Source: Anagrus nilaparvatae (lineage: Eukaryota > Arthropoda > Insecta > Hymenoptera > Mymaridae). Taken from it: a stretch of 64,000 nt of DNA. Positions 24,554-37,975 of this stretch are shown one piece after another. Location of the stretch: assembly GCA_022575985.1 (NCBI GenBank), contig JAKSXM010000279.1, positions 682,001 to 746,000 of the forward strand. The letters run 5' to 3'. Numbering within the stretch: position 1 is the stretch's first letter; each line of letters begins with the position of its first letter. A program made the position numbers and the translations under genes. A model generated the notes under the pieces. That model worked only from the letters and a program-made list of their open reading frames with translations. It did no database searches and had not been told where the DNA came from.

Positions 24554-24736
24554 ATGAAATTCCTATGTTTGCTATTATGTGTTTGTATTCTATATATTTG
24601 TCAAATAACTACTCATCGCCTGTCAAAGACTCGTATAAAAAAATTTAAATTATATTTATATTATAAAGTACACGTTTATGTTTCAAATAAAATAAAATAT
24701 TTATTTGCTGTAAATTTAATTTTAATTGACATTTGA
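24554..24736 (+). CDS. possible small secreted cationic peptide or signal-peptide exon
   Basis: From ATG 24554 the frame encodes a classic signal-peptide-like start, M-K-F-L-C-L-L-L-C-V-C-I-L-Y-I-C, then T-T-H-R-L-S-K-T-R-I-K-K-F-K-L-Y and an AT-biased tail to TGA at 24734-24736. The leader is richer than its surroundings, but there is no homology, splice pattern or repeat evidence. Chance is quite possible in T-rich DNA; low confidence. Confidence 0.2.
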   Translation: MKFLCLLLCVCILYICQITTHRLSKTRIKKFKLYLYYKVHVYVSNKIKYLFAVNLILIDI

Positions 24737-24878
24737 ATTGTATTTCATTATTTTTTATTTTTAGCTTGTTTTTATTTTTTAGGTATTATAAATATTTATG
24801 AATTTAGTTGGAATTTTTTGATAACAAAAATAACAAGCTATTTTTTCAGTAGAGAAATAATCAATTTTTTATATACAC

Positions 24879-25041
24879 AAGGGGCGGTCAGCTTAGAGCA
24901 CAGCAAATATGAGTTCATAAATTTGTGCCAGTGAAAGCTTCACTGTTCAATTCATGACAGAGCGTCTATCTTTATTTAATACAATTTTTATTGACGCACA
25001 CTTGATCCATGTTGATTGCTCCTTAATTGGACCGCCTCTTG
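24879..25041. mobile_element. MITE with CAAGRGGCGGTC ends
   Basis: Terminal inverted repeats CAAGGGGCGGTC at the left and GACCGCCTCTTG at the right (11 of 12 match) enclose about 163 bp of unusually mixed base composition. No clear target-site duplication. Confidence 0.55.
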
Positions 25042-26087
25042 ATTCACGAAGAGAATAATGCACGTCTTTTTCTTTAGAACTGCATCAAGTTTTCAAAAAG
25101 TTTTAAAAATTTTACTAAAAGTAATATAAGTTTATTTAAAACTGCCTGAAACTTTATAAAACAATCTCAAAGTTTTAAATACTTGTGCTCAAATAGATGT
25201 GGTGTGATACAAAACGAGCCTTACCGCAGCAGTAATTTCCATAAGTCACAAAAAACCGACTAAATTTTATAAAAATCCACTTGCTACAAGCAACATTTTT
25301 TTCAGTGTATAGCAACTTGATCTGTAATTTTATAAATTTTTGAAAAATAAATATTTTTATTTTATTATTTCAGAAAACCTAATTTGATTCCTTGATATGA
25401 TTTTAAATTACATTATTGAATATTTCTAAAATAAATAGAGAAAATAATTCCTTCATGTTTTTTTACGTATCATTTTACATAAATTATTTTTATTTTTTAT
25501 AATAAGAAATATTATTTTTATTTTATTTTTCAAGAAGTTTTTTTTTAATTAAAAGAAGCTTTTTCATGAATAAGAGGAAATATAAAATTTTGTTTTTTCT
25601 TTCAAATTCATTCATAGAATTTTAAATCAATATCCTATCCTGAAAATCATTTTTTGCAAGTGAAAAATTTTTTCAGTTAATAAATTTAAATTTTACGAAT
25701 CACTATTAACTATTTAGTTCGAAAAATGGTTAAATTTGATTAGTAAATCGTATGACCCCATAAAATAAAATCAAAAGTATTTTCAAAAATGACTCAACTC
25801 CATTAAATGGTAAGAAAATCAAGAACCTTGGCCTGGAGTAAAAAAAAAATAGAATTTCTAGAAATCAGAAAGCTAAAATTATCTACAGCTATAACAAGCT
25901 TACGTAATCCTCGTACACTTCAGGTGTATAAATCCATCCGTATAATAATTATGTAATAAAATTTAAATTGCACTATATAATCAATTTAATAAGCTAATTA
26001 ATGAAATTTCATAATAATTTAATAGAAAATAGACAAATTAATTAATTTTCCAATTAAAATAAAAATATAAATTTTTAATTGTTATAG
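25042..26087. other. non-coding stretch before the PKI coding exon
   Basis: AT-rich. It contains a lone CAGTGTA-type element end near 25300 and otherwise nothing supportable. It is probably intron of the PKI transcript, because the PKI start codon lies behind a splice acceptor. Confidence 0.4.
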
Positions 26088-26095
26088 TACTGAAA

Positions 26096-29000
26096 ATGCT
26101 ATCACAAAAACAAGCAGATGTTGATCCAGAAACTGAAGCTGGTCTTAAAGAGCCTGGAACAAGTAGTGGTGCAGTAACTCCAAGTGGCTGTGTTAATGGA
26201 GATGGTTCAAGAGAATTTTTATCGACCGGCAGGACCGGACGTAGAAATGCAATGCCTGATATACTTGGAGAACATATGGAAACTGGTACTGCTGATTTAC
26301 CTGATAAATTTGAATCTCTAAGTACTGATCAACAAGGTATTTATTCATTTCTCTACTCTCTTTGAAAAATATTTTTTTATTTTTTACTTACAGAAAGAAT
26401 TTTTTATTTCTTTTTATTATTATTAAAAAATTTAATTAACTTCAATTTTATTTCAATAAAGAAATGTATTCTTCTTTAAAAATATTTCTATTCAATTTTT
26501 TAGTCTGTAATAAAAATTTTTTATTACATTTTTTTCTTTCAAATGACTTATTTTTTAAATTGGAAAAAAGTCTTTTTTTTTTTCTTTTGAACTTTTTGTA
26601 AATAATTAGTTTTTTTTTATGCATTTTTTAAAGATATTAATATAATTTTTATGATTTATTGAATTTTTATTAATGAAATATTTTTAATTAAATTTACTTA
26701 TACTTATTTTCTTTAAGTATTTTTGTATTAATATTTCCAGTGAAAAAATAAGCTTGTATAAATTTTATTTTAATTTGATAGTTTTGTCAGACAATAATAT
26801 TTCTTGAAATAATCACCCATATTTTCGAAAAATTAATCTTTAACTACCATGTCGACCTCTAAATATGAACTTCCATCAAATATCAACTCCCTAGGTCTGT
26901 CCGAGCAAATCCTGATAAAAATTTTTCGGTTTATTAAGTCATTTCTTGAAAATTTCTCTAAAAAAACATACATATAAGCCTTAAAAATATTTTTGTTGGA
27001 AAGATCCCTTGTAAAATTTTCTGCTGAAGAGATTTTTGATATTATTTTTTTGTAAAAAACTCTGAAAAACCAGGAAAAATTGAAAAAACCAATGAAAAAC
27101 AGAATATTAAGAATATTAAAAGAAATACCTTCTGCAATGTTTCTCGCGATCTAAGTGGAACTGAAGTATATCATCGAATATTATTTTTTCGGCGTTTTTT
27201 CAACAATACATAATTATAGCCTGTTTATATTGGCTGTAGAAAAAAAGGATTGGAAGTAAAAAAATAAATTTTTTTGAATATTTGAGTTCGTCGAAGATTT
27301 CAGAAATTTCTTCAAAAAATGACCAGATAAATTGAAAAAATCAAAAAAGTTTTGCCAGTCATAACTCAGATAGATCTAAGAAGTTGCTAAAAGTTCACAT
27401 TTTTATATGGGGGGTTTTAGCCTAAGGATTAGTTCTGAGAGGTTGACCTAGCAGGTAGAATTTCGCCTCATATGAATTTCACAAAATATAAAATTATTCA
27501 TTTATACCAAAATTTCAGTAACTTACACTAATAAAACTAACAAACGACTGTTTAAAACATTTGAATTTTTAATTTTCCTCTTGTAAATTGCGTTCAGAAA
27601 TTTAACTTTAATTGAAGTATGTTGGTGACAACTAACAGGATAACCTCAAATCAACAAAATAGAACGAACCTATATTGCAGGAAATATGTGTGTAAGCTCG
27701 GTATTTGTCAGGGCCTTTACAAAGATATACAAATATAGCTTTGAGTAAATACTAAATAATTATAAACGAAAGGCAGGTCATCCATAACAAGAAATAGTAA
27801 AATTTAAATGATTTAATTTTCTATATTTATCCAATAATTTTTTATTTTCAAAAACTTATAAAATACTTTTTTTTATATATCCATAAAAATTAAATTAGTT
27901 TTTATAAAAAAAATATTTATTTAAAATATATACCATAATCTTCAGTAAACTGAATATAAAATTAACAATTTATTGATTATAGTTTTATGCTTGTAACTCG
28001 CAAATCGACCATTTTACAGTAAAAAGCTTTTTTACTTGTTAAGATCATCTTATAAATGAAAATAAGAAATATTGAGAAGAAAGCTCAACATAAATAGTGC
28101 AATTTTTCCTTATGGTGTCTTTCTATATAACCTGACGCTCTTATTATAAATTTATTATGTAAGTCACATAGGTGACGAATCTTATAGATTTTATATGTAT
28201 TGGTAATTTGAAAAATAAATAAATAAACTGTTATATATTAAGTTTCTTTTAAATTAATTTAAATTTATGTTATTAAATGTAATATTTTATTTATTTAATT
28301 TTTGCGAAAATTAGTTTTTATATTCGTAGAAAACGTCTACATTTACATTCTTACAATCTATGTGGTTGTTTATAAAGTTAGTTAAATACGAAATTTATAT
28401 TTTACAAAATGAAAAAATAAATAATTTGTTTAGAAAAGATCGTTTTAAAATAGGACAGACAGAAAAACGAGTTATATTTTTGTATTGAAATTTTTCTCAC
28501 AAGTGAAATGATTTTGCGAAATGATTTTGCAACTCTATATATAAGAAGTATTAATTAAGATTTTAAAAAAAGCTGAATGTGCTCCGTAAACACGGGCACG
28601 GGTCCAGGACTTGATTCCTCGGTATGGCTGAAATTTTTTCATAAAAATCTCATGCGGTTGTCCGAGAGGTTCGCTAGGTAGTGGTGCCAACCGGAACGGT
28701 TGACCTAAGATCTTGTTTCCATCATAGAATTTAATTGAAAAAAAAAAAAAAAAAAAAATAGTTACTATGAACAAAACAAGATTTGCCAAAGGAAAATTGG
28801 GATTGAAATATATGAATGAAGTTTGATTAAATTTAGCTTTTTTTCTCATTTTTAAATTTAAATTAACTTCAAAATTATAATTTTCTTTAGTTTTTTCCCT
28901 TTGGGTTTTTTCCTGATATTTCTTTCAACTTCATGATAGAGTACAAAACGCAATAGAATGTGATAAATGTACTCAAAACCCTCGTAAAAACCTCTAAGTC

Positions 29001-32000
29001 AAAACGACGTCTTTGCAAACGGAGGAAAAACTCGCGCCAGACATCCAGTGGCCGTTTTTCACGGAAAATAATGGACTGGAGTCTCATTACGTCTTTAAAA
29101 AAAAAATTAGTTGAATTTAAATAAAAAATAAATAAAAACCAGTCATGTAACAGTGAACGTCGCGTCGTGCCCACCTTCTGCTTAGATTTGTGATATTTCT
29201 CTTATTATATTTTCTTTTGCTAAAATCTAGTCTAAAATCAAGACAAATGTCATTTCAAGTGGAGTGAAACATTGCATTTTTATACTAGCATACTTATCCT
29301 CAATTCAAGCTTTTTGAAAGTTATTATTTACAGAGAAGGGCGAAAAGAGACTTTTTTCTTTCTATAAAAAAAAAAGTCTTGACAGCAGGCATGAAAGGTA
29401 CTCGTACCAATACATGAACGATCACCAGTATCTGAATAGTTAATTTTGAATTTAAAAAATGGATAAATATTGAAGCTGTAGGATCGTTGCATAAATTCAA
29501 AAAAAAATTAAAGGAATATCTTTTGAAGTCGCTGAGAATCAAAAAATTGAAAATTTTAAGTCCTACTGAAGCATATTCTCATACACGGTTTTTCCATTTA
29601 ATATTCGGTCGTTTATGTACTGGTGAAAAAAACCTGTCGTGAATATCATTTAATTTCACAAAATAAAATGCTGATTGGGACAAAATTGTTTTGTTAACGT
29701 AATCGTAAGGGTTCAAAGTAACCATTAAAAACAAAACTTTTACATTTAATAAACTAAAATCCTTAACCGTTTATGTACTAGTACAACTACAGATAGACAA
29801 GTACTTTAAAGTGTCAGTTATATAGAATAATGGCAGCAACTTTTTGTCTTACCGCACTACACCAAAACCTAAACTAAAGTTTTAATTGATTCAGAAGCAA
29901 ACTAGTACCAATAGCATCTACAAATTTTCAAAACGGCAGGTTCGACTCGGTAAATCGAACATAACCTCTAAAACTAATTTGAGCAGTATATTTGCTCAAA
30001 AAATGATATTCACAAAATTTTAAGAGAAGAAACACCTCAGAAATAAAAAAACGAATTAACTTACAAAATCTCAAGCTGCAAAATGCTTTATTATTCGAAA
30101 AAGTTGCTTTTTTCATAAATTTACGTTCATTAAAAAAGTGACTTTCTTGGAAAATAAAGCATTTTGTAGCTTGTAATTTTGCAAATTAATTCATTTTTTT
30201 ATTATTGAGGTGCCTCTTCTCATAAAATTTCTTTAAAATCATTTTTTGAGCAAATACACTGCTCAAATTAGTTTTAGGGGTTATGTTCGATTTACCGAGC
30301 GAACATGTCCATTTCACGAATTCAAAACATAAAAGCTTACTGTTTGACCAATATATTTAAAAATATTAAATTTTTTAAAAAATGAATATTTATTTACTTG
30401 CATTAAAATACTTTCGCTATTACAATATTAAATAAATCCGTGCGTCGTCTGAACAAAAAGATATTAAAAACATATAAAACCACGCGATTATTATCTTATA
30501 CTACATAATATTATATAGTTGGTCTAAAAGTTTTACCTACTTTGTTCTGATATATATAACTTTTATGTCATTTAATGTAAAATACAATACGTGTCACATT
30601 TTCAATATTTTTATTTTAATACTAAATTTTTAAAATATTTTTCTTATAAATTAAAAATAAACAATTTTTTTTAGTACTAAAACTATAAAATAAAAATTTG
30701 ATATATTTTTTAACTATGTAGTTTTATATGTTGTTAACGAATTTAATAATATTTTCTTATGTGTGATAAGCTTATTCAGTTTAATCTTTTTGGTATTATG
30801 TGTCAGATACAAGAAATCTAACTAAAATTTAACTTTAGCGAGTGCAGTAATTTTTCATTCTAACATTGTAATTATGTTTCTTAACTTTTAAACTTGTTTT
30901 ATTTTATAGTGAATTTTATCTAATTAACAAATCTTGTCACTTTATTAAAGAAATAAAAACTGAAATCACATTTTTTGATAGTTTAGTAACTACGAACATG
31001 AAAGTTTGGAGATAAGTTTTTATTTTTAGGTTAGTGTAAAGCTGGTATGGAGCTTTTTTTTAGTAAAAGCTGATAGGTGCAGATTTACATTATTTAAAGC
31101 TATCTTTTTCAAATAAATTCTAAAATTTCAAACTTTGATTAATCCCAAATATATCTGAAACTTATACAAAGTATGAAAATAACAAGATTCTTCTTTACTT
31201 TAGAAAAAAAAATAAGAAATTTTTATTCATTTTTAGGCAAGACTATAAGCTATAATAGTATATTATAACCTGCGCCCTTGGCTAGAAAACTAAAAATAAT
31301 GGCAAAGTCTTGAGTGGGAAATTTCGATCTTAGGTATTTTCTGTAGTTTCGAGTAGTTTAGTTTTATATAATCAATTTCTCATTATATTATGCAATAAAT
31401 ATTATGCTATTTTTATTTTGGTCCCAAAAATTGGATATTTCATCACTATTTTTTATTCTAAGGACAATAATTGTCTTTCTTTGATCTTTTTTATTTTTTA
31501 TTTCAATGGATTAATATTGAGTTTTCTATGTATTATATTGGAAAAACAAAGATGGAATGCTTAGTAGTAATATTGAAATATTATAAATTTCTCGTGGTTG
31601 AAGACTTTTCTGCACTCAAAATGACAATCAATATCATTTTAAGGTTGCTGAATAGAAATTTTTTACTTGCCATCTCGAAAAATTAGCCTCGATACTATTT
31701 ATGGGCATCTATTGGCCCATTTATTGCATTGTGTTTCATAAAATACTATAATCTCATATGTATGACTAAATTTTGGTTTCTGGGGCCACTGTTATCGATT
31801 ATTCGCCACAGACAACGAAAATTTATCCCTATATCAAAAAACCATATTTTTCAATTACTTTTAAAGTTTTTTTCATCAGAAAAACCTTCAAAAGCGACCG
31901 AAAACCACAGTTTTTTCATATATTTTATTGTATTTTTTAACATATGTTTCGATTGCTTTTAAAGATTTTTTGAGATATTTTATAAGAAAACATTCTACTT

Positions 32001-33480
32001 GACCTCAAAAAAACAAATAAATTGGTTTTTGAGGCCACTGAACAACAATATTTTGGCCAAAAAAATCTTTAAAAGTGACCGAAAGTAAAAGTTTTTGGTA
32101 TAAGGGCTAATTTTTTATGGTCTATAAAACTATAATTTTAATTCCGAAATTCTTTTGAAATTATTTTCTTTCAGTGTTATCAATATTTAAATTCAAAAAA
32201 GCAGTTTTTTATTTGCATCTATCTACTTATATAATTTAAAGTTTTATAATAAAATTTCCCATAGTTTAGTTGTAAAATAAAATTTTCAAAACATATTCAA
32301 AAGTTTATTTCTCAAACTAGTTTAACTCTCGAACAGCGAAATTTTAAATTAAAAGATAAAAAAATCATTATAATTATATCTCTTCTTTTTAAGAAAGTTT
32401 TTTATTTTCAATAATACACTAAATTAATTGTAATTAATCGGAAAATTCTTTCTTTAACATAAAAGCTCTTACAAACATAAAAATATATATCCACATGCAA
32501 AATTCTCTGCGCAATCGAAATTTTTGGTCAGATTATTAATTGGTCAATACCAGTTTTTAATTCGTCACGTGACTTAGTGGGAAACTTGAAATTTGTAAAA
32601 AATAAAATTCTACTTATTTATCTACAGCTCTAAAAACGCAATTACCCAGCATTTCCTCTTCTTCATCAAAAAATTTGAAGTGTCAGAAATATTTTGAATC
32701 CAGCTGCTAGCAGGATTTTTTATCAATATACTTTTGATAAATCGACTTATAAGGCGTATTTAATTTCTCGCGCATGCGAAAATCAAAAAAAATTGTTGAC
32801 TCCAAAAATAAATTCAGTAATGAATACGGAAAATTTTCTGTCCGAAAAGGAATATCTATTTGTTCAACAAGGGAAAAAAGTAGGATTTGGCTTTCAATAC
32901 AGTTGTATGCACGAGTGAGCGTAGCGAACGAGTGCAGACAGCATTGAAAGTAAAATTTCCTACATTTTTTCCCATGTTCAACACATAGTTTTTCATTAAA
33001 AGCGAAAAAAAGATCACCCGAAAGTAAGAAAGTAGACCTTTTTTGCAGCGTGTAATTAAAAATATTTTTCATGCTAATGTTAATTTTTACAGAAAAAATA
33101 AGAAACATTATCTCTCATTTTTGGCCAAAACACAAAAATAGTCGCCTAAAATTGAGGAATAAACCTTATTAACTAAAAAATGACGCGGGGTCTTATTTTT
33201 AGTAGTACTTTAGAACCGATTTTAAGACCCGACCATGCATCTTATCCCGGGTTGATATAAATTGAGCCACATAAAGTTTTCCTCTACCATTCCAAAACTT
33301 AAAATACAAGCAAAAAAAAAAAACTTATTAATACACAAATACTTATAAAAAATATTCTTATAAAAGATAAACTAAAAAATAATTTTTTTTACAGATCAAC
33401 AAAGTACAATAGTCAGAAATCAAGGTGAACCAAGTAGTAGTAGCAGTCAAGGTGAATCTTCACAACAAAACAAAGGCTGA
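26096..33480 (+). CDS. PKI: cAMP-dependent protein kinase inhibitor (PKI)
   Basis: PKI proteins are small disordered inhibitors that bind the free catalytic subunit of protein kinase A as a pseudosubstrate, and in vertebrates also export it from the nucleus. Two coding exons: 26096-26336 (acceptor TTATAG at 26087, 80 codons plus one base) and 33395-33480 (acceptor TTTTTTACAG), joined in phase 1 to give 108 residues ending at TGA 33478-33480. The pseudosubstrate G-R-T-G-R-R-N-A lies at residues 45-52, with the P-6, P-3 and P-2 arginines (46, 49, 50) and alanine 52 in place of the phosphorylated residue. Phe41 sits at P-11, matching Phe10 of mammalian PKI-alpha. Met53 replaces the P+1 isoleucine. 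The C terminus is Ser/Gln/Glu rich, as in vertebrate PKIs. The leucine-rich export signal is not clear; only L68-P-D-K-F72-E-S-L75 is present in that place. A 5' leader exon must lie upstream. The intron is 7.06 kb and holds repeats. Confidence 0.95.
28560..28720. repeat. GC-richer patch, possible SINE or element fragment
   Basis: The patch contrasts with its flanks and ends at a poly-A run (28739-28758). The minus strand has GAGGAATCAAGTCCTGGACC, which loosely resembles a tRNA-type B box (GGTTCAANTCC). A 104-codon minus frame crosses it but runs into homopolymer. Identification is weak. Confidence 0.25.
29940..30306. mobile_element. 367-bp inverted-repeat element (MITE)
   Basis: The left end CGGTAAATCGAACATAACC answers the right end GGTTATGTTCGATTTACCG. 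The inverse continues through CTAAAACTAATTTGAGCAGT and the AGTATATTTGCTCAAAAAAT block to the centre near 30125. Arms are about 85-90% matched by eye. It lies in the PKI intron; open frames inside are artefacts. Confidence 0.85.
32861..32983. repeat. inverted repeat with CGTAGCG palindromic core
   Basis: TGTTCAACAAGGGAAAAAAG at 32861 is inverted at about 32964-32983, and GGCTTTCAATAC at 32889 at 32942-32951. The loop contains CGAGTGAGCGTAGCGAACG. The overlapping 74- and 133-codon open frames on opposite strands at 32694-33108 follow from this symmetry, so neither is called as a gene. Sits 410 bp upstream of PKI exon 2. Confidence 0.7.
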
Positions 33481-35647
33481 CACTGTCTAGATATTTATAA
33501 TAATAATAATAATGATAAAAGTACTACACTTAAAAATTTTCTAATTTATACCCTTCAAGTGATATAAAAAAATGATAAACCAGTATTATACATAAAAAAA
33601 TAGAAGGGATTTTCAATCAAGCACACATTATTAAAGATAAAGGAAAATTTTTAGTCACGTGTAAATAGAAAAAAATTCAATGAGAGAGGAGTCGAATTTC
33701 TCTCTAAAAAAGTTATATATATACCCTGAATCATGAAGAGAATGTAACGAGATCAATTATATTTAGTGTATAAAAAGTATTACTATTATTATTACTACTA
33801 CTGATATTAAAAATGTATCGTGATTTAATGTTATCATCACATTTAGGACTTGTATCTCTCCACATGTATATCATATTTAAATAGGCTTTATTATTATTAT
33901 TATTATTATTATATTGTGAATAAGTAAATCTGCGTCATTGCCAATTTTTTTTGTTTGAAAAAATAAGCTACTTACTTTCATTTTCTTATTTTTTTATTAT
34001 CAAGCTTTTGTATATATTAGGGGGTCACTTAGTTTTTTTTAATTTGAATCTCGTTTGATCTCATATTTTTTAGTTTATTTTAATATTTTTAGCATCCTTT
34101 TTTTAAGTAAGGGCCACTCTAATATGTACTGGATAATTTTTCTTAAGACTGCTTTTTAGTATGTATAATTTTTTCTCAAATGGCATTGTAAAATTAGAAA
34201 TAATTTTTTTTTTTTCATAGTTACATTAAATTTTAGCTTAAGAAAAATAATTAACATATCCATTAAATAAAATTAATCATTAAAAAATAAACCAAAGAAT
34301 GATATTTTTTAGGTATTTATGTTAATTTCATTTTTTTTTTTATTCAGTCATATAAAAAGCTCTAATGCTGCAAAGAAGAAGGTTAATTTTAGTTGATTTT
34401 TTTGAAAAAAGAAATACTATTTGAATGAAAAAAAAGTATGAAAAATAGAATAATTTTCTTTTTAAAAGAAATTTATTATTATTGTTGTTGTTATTACGTA
34501 TGCAAATAATAGCTTTGTGCATTAAGGTGGTTTGAATTTTTTCAGTAGACTGTGTGTGTAAAATTATCTAAAAAAATGAATTAATTTGATTAAATTGAAA
34601 TGTATAAAAAAATATTTTTAAAAGTCACCCTAATATATAAAAAATTCTTAAATAACAATAATCCCCAGATTTATACTCTATTGTATCATAAAAATAGAAT
34701 GTTCAAAGACTTCATAAAAAAAAATGTCAGTAATTAAAAAAAGCTATAAAAACAAAATTTTTAATAAAAAACTATAAAATCTCATGTAAAGACGTATTAA
34801 ACACACATGCATATTATTTTATAACTTTGCATACATACATAATAATGATAATAATAAATGCATGATATTGTAGTACACACAGAGAAAAAGACAATATGAC
34901 ATGATAAACAGAAGCTTTAGTCAAGCAAAAAAAATCTTATTGGATTAAACATTTTACTGTTAACACGTCATTGTGCATTAGAATTTAAGTTTTGTGTATA
35001 AAATTTTTTTATTCAAATAAAAAACAAATGGAAATATTTATGTGTATGATCTGAATATTTAATAAATTTAGGATTTATATATGTGAGTAAAATATTGCTT
35101 TATGATGTAGATAAATAAATTTTGTTTTTTGCTTGGATTTTTAGAAAATTTTGTTAAATTTTTAGCAACTGAAAATTTATTGTCGAAAATCTTTTTGTTA
35201 CTCTAATTTGACTGAAGATATTTACTTTCATAATTATCTTTGGCATGTATTTCCAGATATCTAAAATAAGCATAAAAAAAATAAAAATGATATGAATGTG
35301 TATGTAAATGTTTTTTTTATTTTCTTTGGTTAATTAGCACTGATTATATAATAATTTGTAAATATATATAAATTTAGTTGATAATATTTATGTATGTAAA
35401 AAATAATAATAATCATAATACATATTAGGGTGTTACTGATTTTATATCAAATTTTGAAATTAATTTTGAAACATTATAGCTAATGCATCACAAATATCTT
35501 AATTTTCCAATTTATCATTATCTGTCATGATAATTGATGACAGATTGCAGTGAATATTACTTAGCAATAACTTTGTCATTGTTTGCTAAATAAGTAACAC
35601 CTTAATCTGTACAACATCATAAAAAATTCGTGATATAAATAAATAAT

Positions 35648-35697
35648 ACACTGTTCAAAAAAATATTAATGTATCAAGTTTAGAATATTTTTACAGT
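35648..35697. repeat. 50-bp TA-flanked mini element
   Basis: CACTGTTCAAAAAAATATT at the left and AATATTTTTACAGTG at the right, with TA on both sides. Probably an extreme internal deletion of the CACTG-ended MITEs. Confidence 0.55.
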
Positions 35698-37504
35698 GTA
35701 CAAATTATATCTAGTAAATTATTTTTAACAAAACCTTTTCTTTTTGGTATACAAAAAATAGAAAATTTTATAGAGTTAATTAATTAAATACAAAGTCCGA
35801 TGAAAATTATTATTTTGAGCAAAATTTAATAAATGCGTGCCAATTTACATGAAAAAACAGTACACATAATTTTTAGAGTGTATATGATCATATATGATTT
35901 AAAAAACTCGAATGGTTGTATTTAAAAAATTTGTGTCTAAATATAAGAAAACTAAAAATGTGCGTATTTGATATAAACTGATATTAAATACCAATTTATT
36001 ATTTTCAAAATATTTAACAAATATTTATGTCATTAGAGAAAATTATTTAAATAATTGCAAATTCATGACATCGAATAATAATTTATTGTAAACATTGTGT
36101 ATTTATTATTATTTTAATTAAAAAAGGATAAAATTTTAAGAGGATAAAAGAAAATCTCATTTTAATGGTATTTTATTGTACGTATATTAAAGTATTTGTA
36201 AATGAAAGTTTAAATAAAAAAACATATGATATGTCAAAATATTCATTTTTATTGATTTTATTTTTATTTCACATGCAGTTATTGAATTTTTTTTTAGTGC
36301 ATAGATTTTAATAGACATAATTTAAAATTTTATTACTAGCAAGAAATTTTCGATATTTATACTCTGTAATAGAGCTTTTTTTCTTTTGTTTCTCTGCATA
36401 ATTTAACTTCCTGGATCAAGAACACAATGTCGAGTCTATCTACAAAATGCAGTATTGAGGTTTTTTTATCTGTCATAGAGGGATTTGTTCAAAAAGTTTA
36501 ATTCCCAATAGTGGTATTTCGAAACTAAGGCTTTTATATCATTTGTATGAAGTACCAATGACAGTAATTTTTAGACTAAATTTTAAAATATGGTTAAATT
36601 ACAACTCTAATAAATTCCTGAAATTCCCTAAAATCAAGTAATGACTAAAAAGGTTCACAAATTGAATACAGATAAATTATGTAATTTATAATTTAAAAAA
36701 ATTTTTTTTCTTTAAAATTAATAATATGCTAAGTTTTTCAGCCTAGTTCAGTATTCTATCTGTTCATAATTCATAGAAATTAAGTAAAGCCTAAAATAAT
36801 AATTGCAATTTTTTCAAAAATTTGCAAGTTAATATTTTTTTTCTCATAACAAATGTTGTAGACTCCGAAAGCATATGAGCAACCAAATTAAAAAGAAGAA
36901 ACACGAAGTATATTATTTTTCTTATTCTTAAAAATTAAAGCAATAGCTAAGATTCCATAAATATTCATGAATAGGGGTTAAAACAGTGTAAAATAAAAGA
37001 TGAATAGAATGCACCTGTCTGGATTTTCAAATCTTTATTACTCAGAAATCGAAAATTCGCTAAATTAACAAAATATATATTTATTATCTATAAACTATGG
37101 ATTAAAAAAAAATGAAGTGAATCCAACCATTCGTTACTGAGATAAAGGTCCTCTTTTCCGAAGCCCATAGAAAATTTGCAAATTAAAATATTTAAATTTT
37201 GAAAACAGTATCATGCACAAAAAAGGTGCATTTATCACTGGTTAAATTTTTGTCAAACTCAAATGATTCCTTCAACTTTTTTTTGGGTCTAAAGTCAATG
37301 AACGTAAAAAAATTCTTAAAATTCTCTTTTTTTGCAATAAAATCAGTTCTAAAATATTTGCAACTCAAGTAAAACCTCTGGCTATCAACTTATTAAAAAA
37401 CTCGGCGACTACAAATACGACCAAAAAAATAAATATCGCAGACCTAAAGACTTTCTGAACGTTGGTTTTCAAGGAAACATAAGCATGATATACGCATAAG
37501 ACGA

Positions 37505-37975
37505 AGCTATACAGGCATTTTTTGCTATCACTAATTCGCTAGCTAGCATGATAATTAACCCAACGGTTTAACGCTTTAGCTTGAGTTTGGCTAGGGTTCA
37601 AGATTTACTCAAACGTCCTATCCACTTTTTTTACTGAGTGAGTATATTTTCCATCTAATCTTTTTCTTTTTTTCTGCTTTTTTATAAATCTTTTTTAAGC
37701 ATAACGAAATGATTTCATTAAAAAAACAAATAACTCAAGTTATTTGCTACTGCATGGCTAAAACCCGTACTGTCTACATTTTCTGATAAGTGCCAAAATA
37801 TGCAATTGCATAAGGCACTAATTCTCTCTCAATTTCCATTCTTCACGAGAAGGACATCCAGGCCGAGGATTCTCTCCCGAGAAATCCTCAGGTGGCTGGG
37901 ACCAAGGTCCTCACTGGTCGGGGCAATGGAAGTAGCCCCACCACCTTTCTTTTTTCTTCTTCTTCTTATGAGTTA
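37505..37975 (+). mobile_element. possible tRNA-derived SINE
   Basis: TTAACCCAACGGTTTAACGC at 37555 and GGGTTCAAGATT at 37597 are spaced like RNA polymerase III A and B boxes of a tRNA-like head. Downstream is a GC-richer body (37850-37935, with CTCCCGAGAAATCCTCAGG) and a tail of TTCTTC repeats. The 94-codon plus-strand frame across the body is not taken as a gene. No target duplication was identified. Confidence 0.35.

Larger units (their letters stand above)
26337..33394 (+). other. 7.06-kb intron of PKI
   Basis: Starts GTATTT and ends TTTTTTTTACAG. It carries GC-richer patches at 28560-28720 and 28930-29190, with open frames on both strands that have no supporting splice sites, and inverted repeats at 29940-30306 and 32861-32983. 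The rest is AT-rich with nothing supportable. Confidence 0.7.

Noticed and set aside
28887..29174. 95-codon minus frame in the PKI intron
   Set aside because: The GC-richer part reads plausibly in several frames on both strands, with no splice partners, so no strand or frame can be chosen.
32694..33108. Two long overlapping open frames on opposite strands (74 and 133 codons)
   Set aside because: They straddle an inverted repeat, which opens frames on both strands; composition is AT-driven and no splice sites or domains fit.
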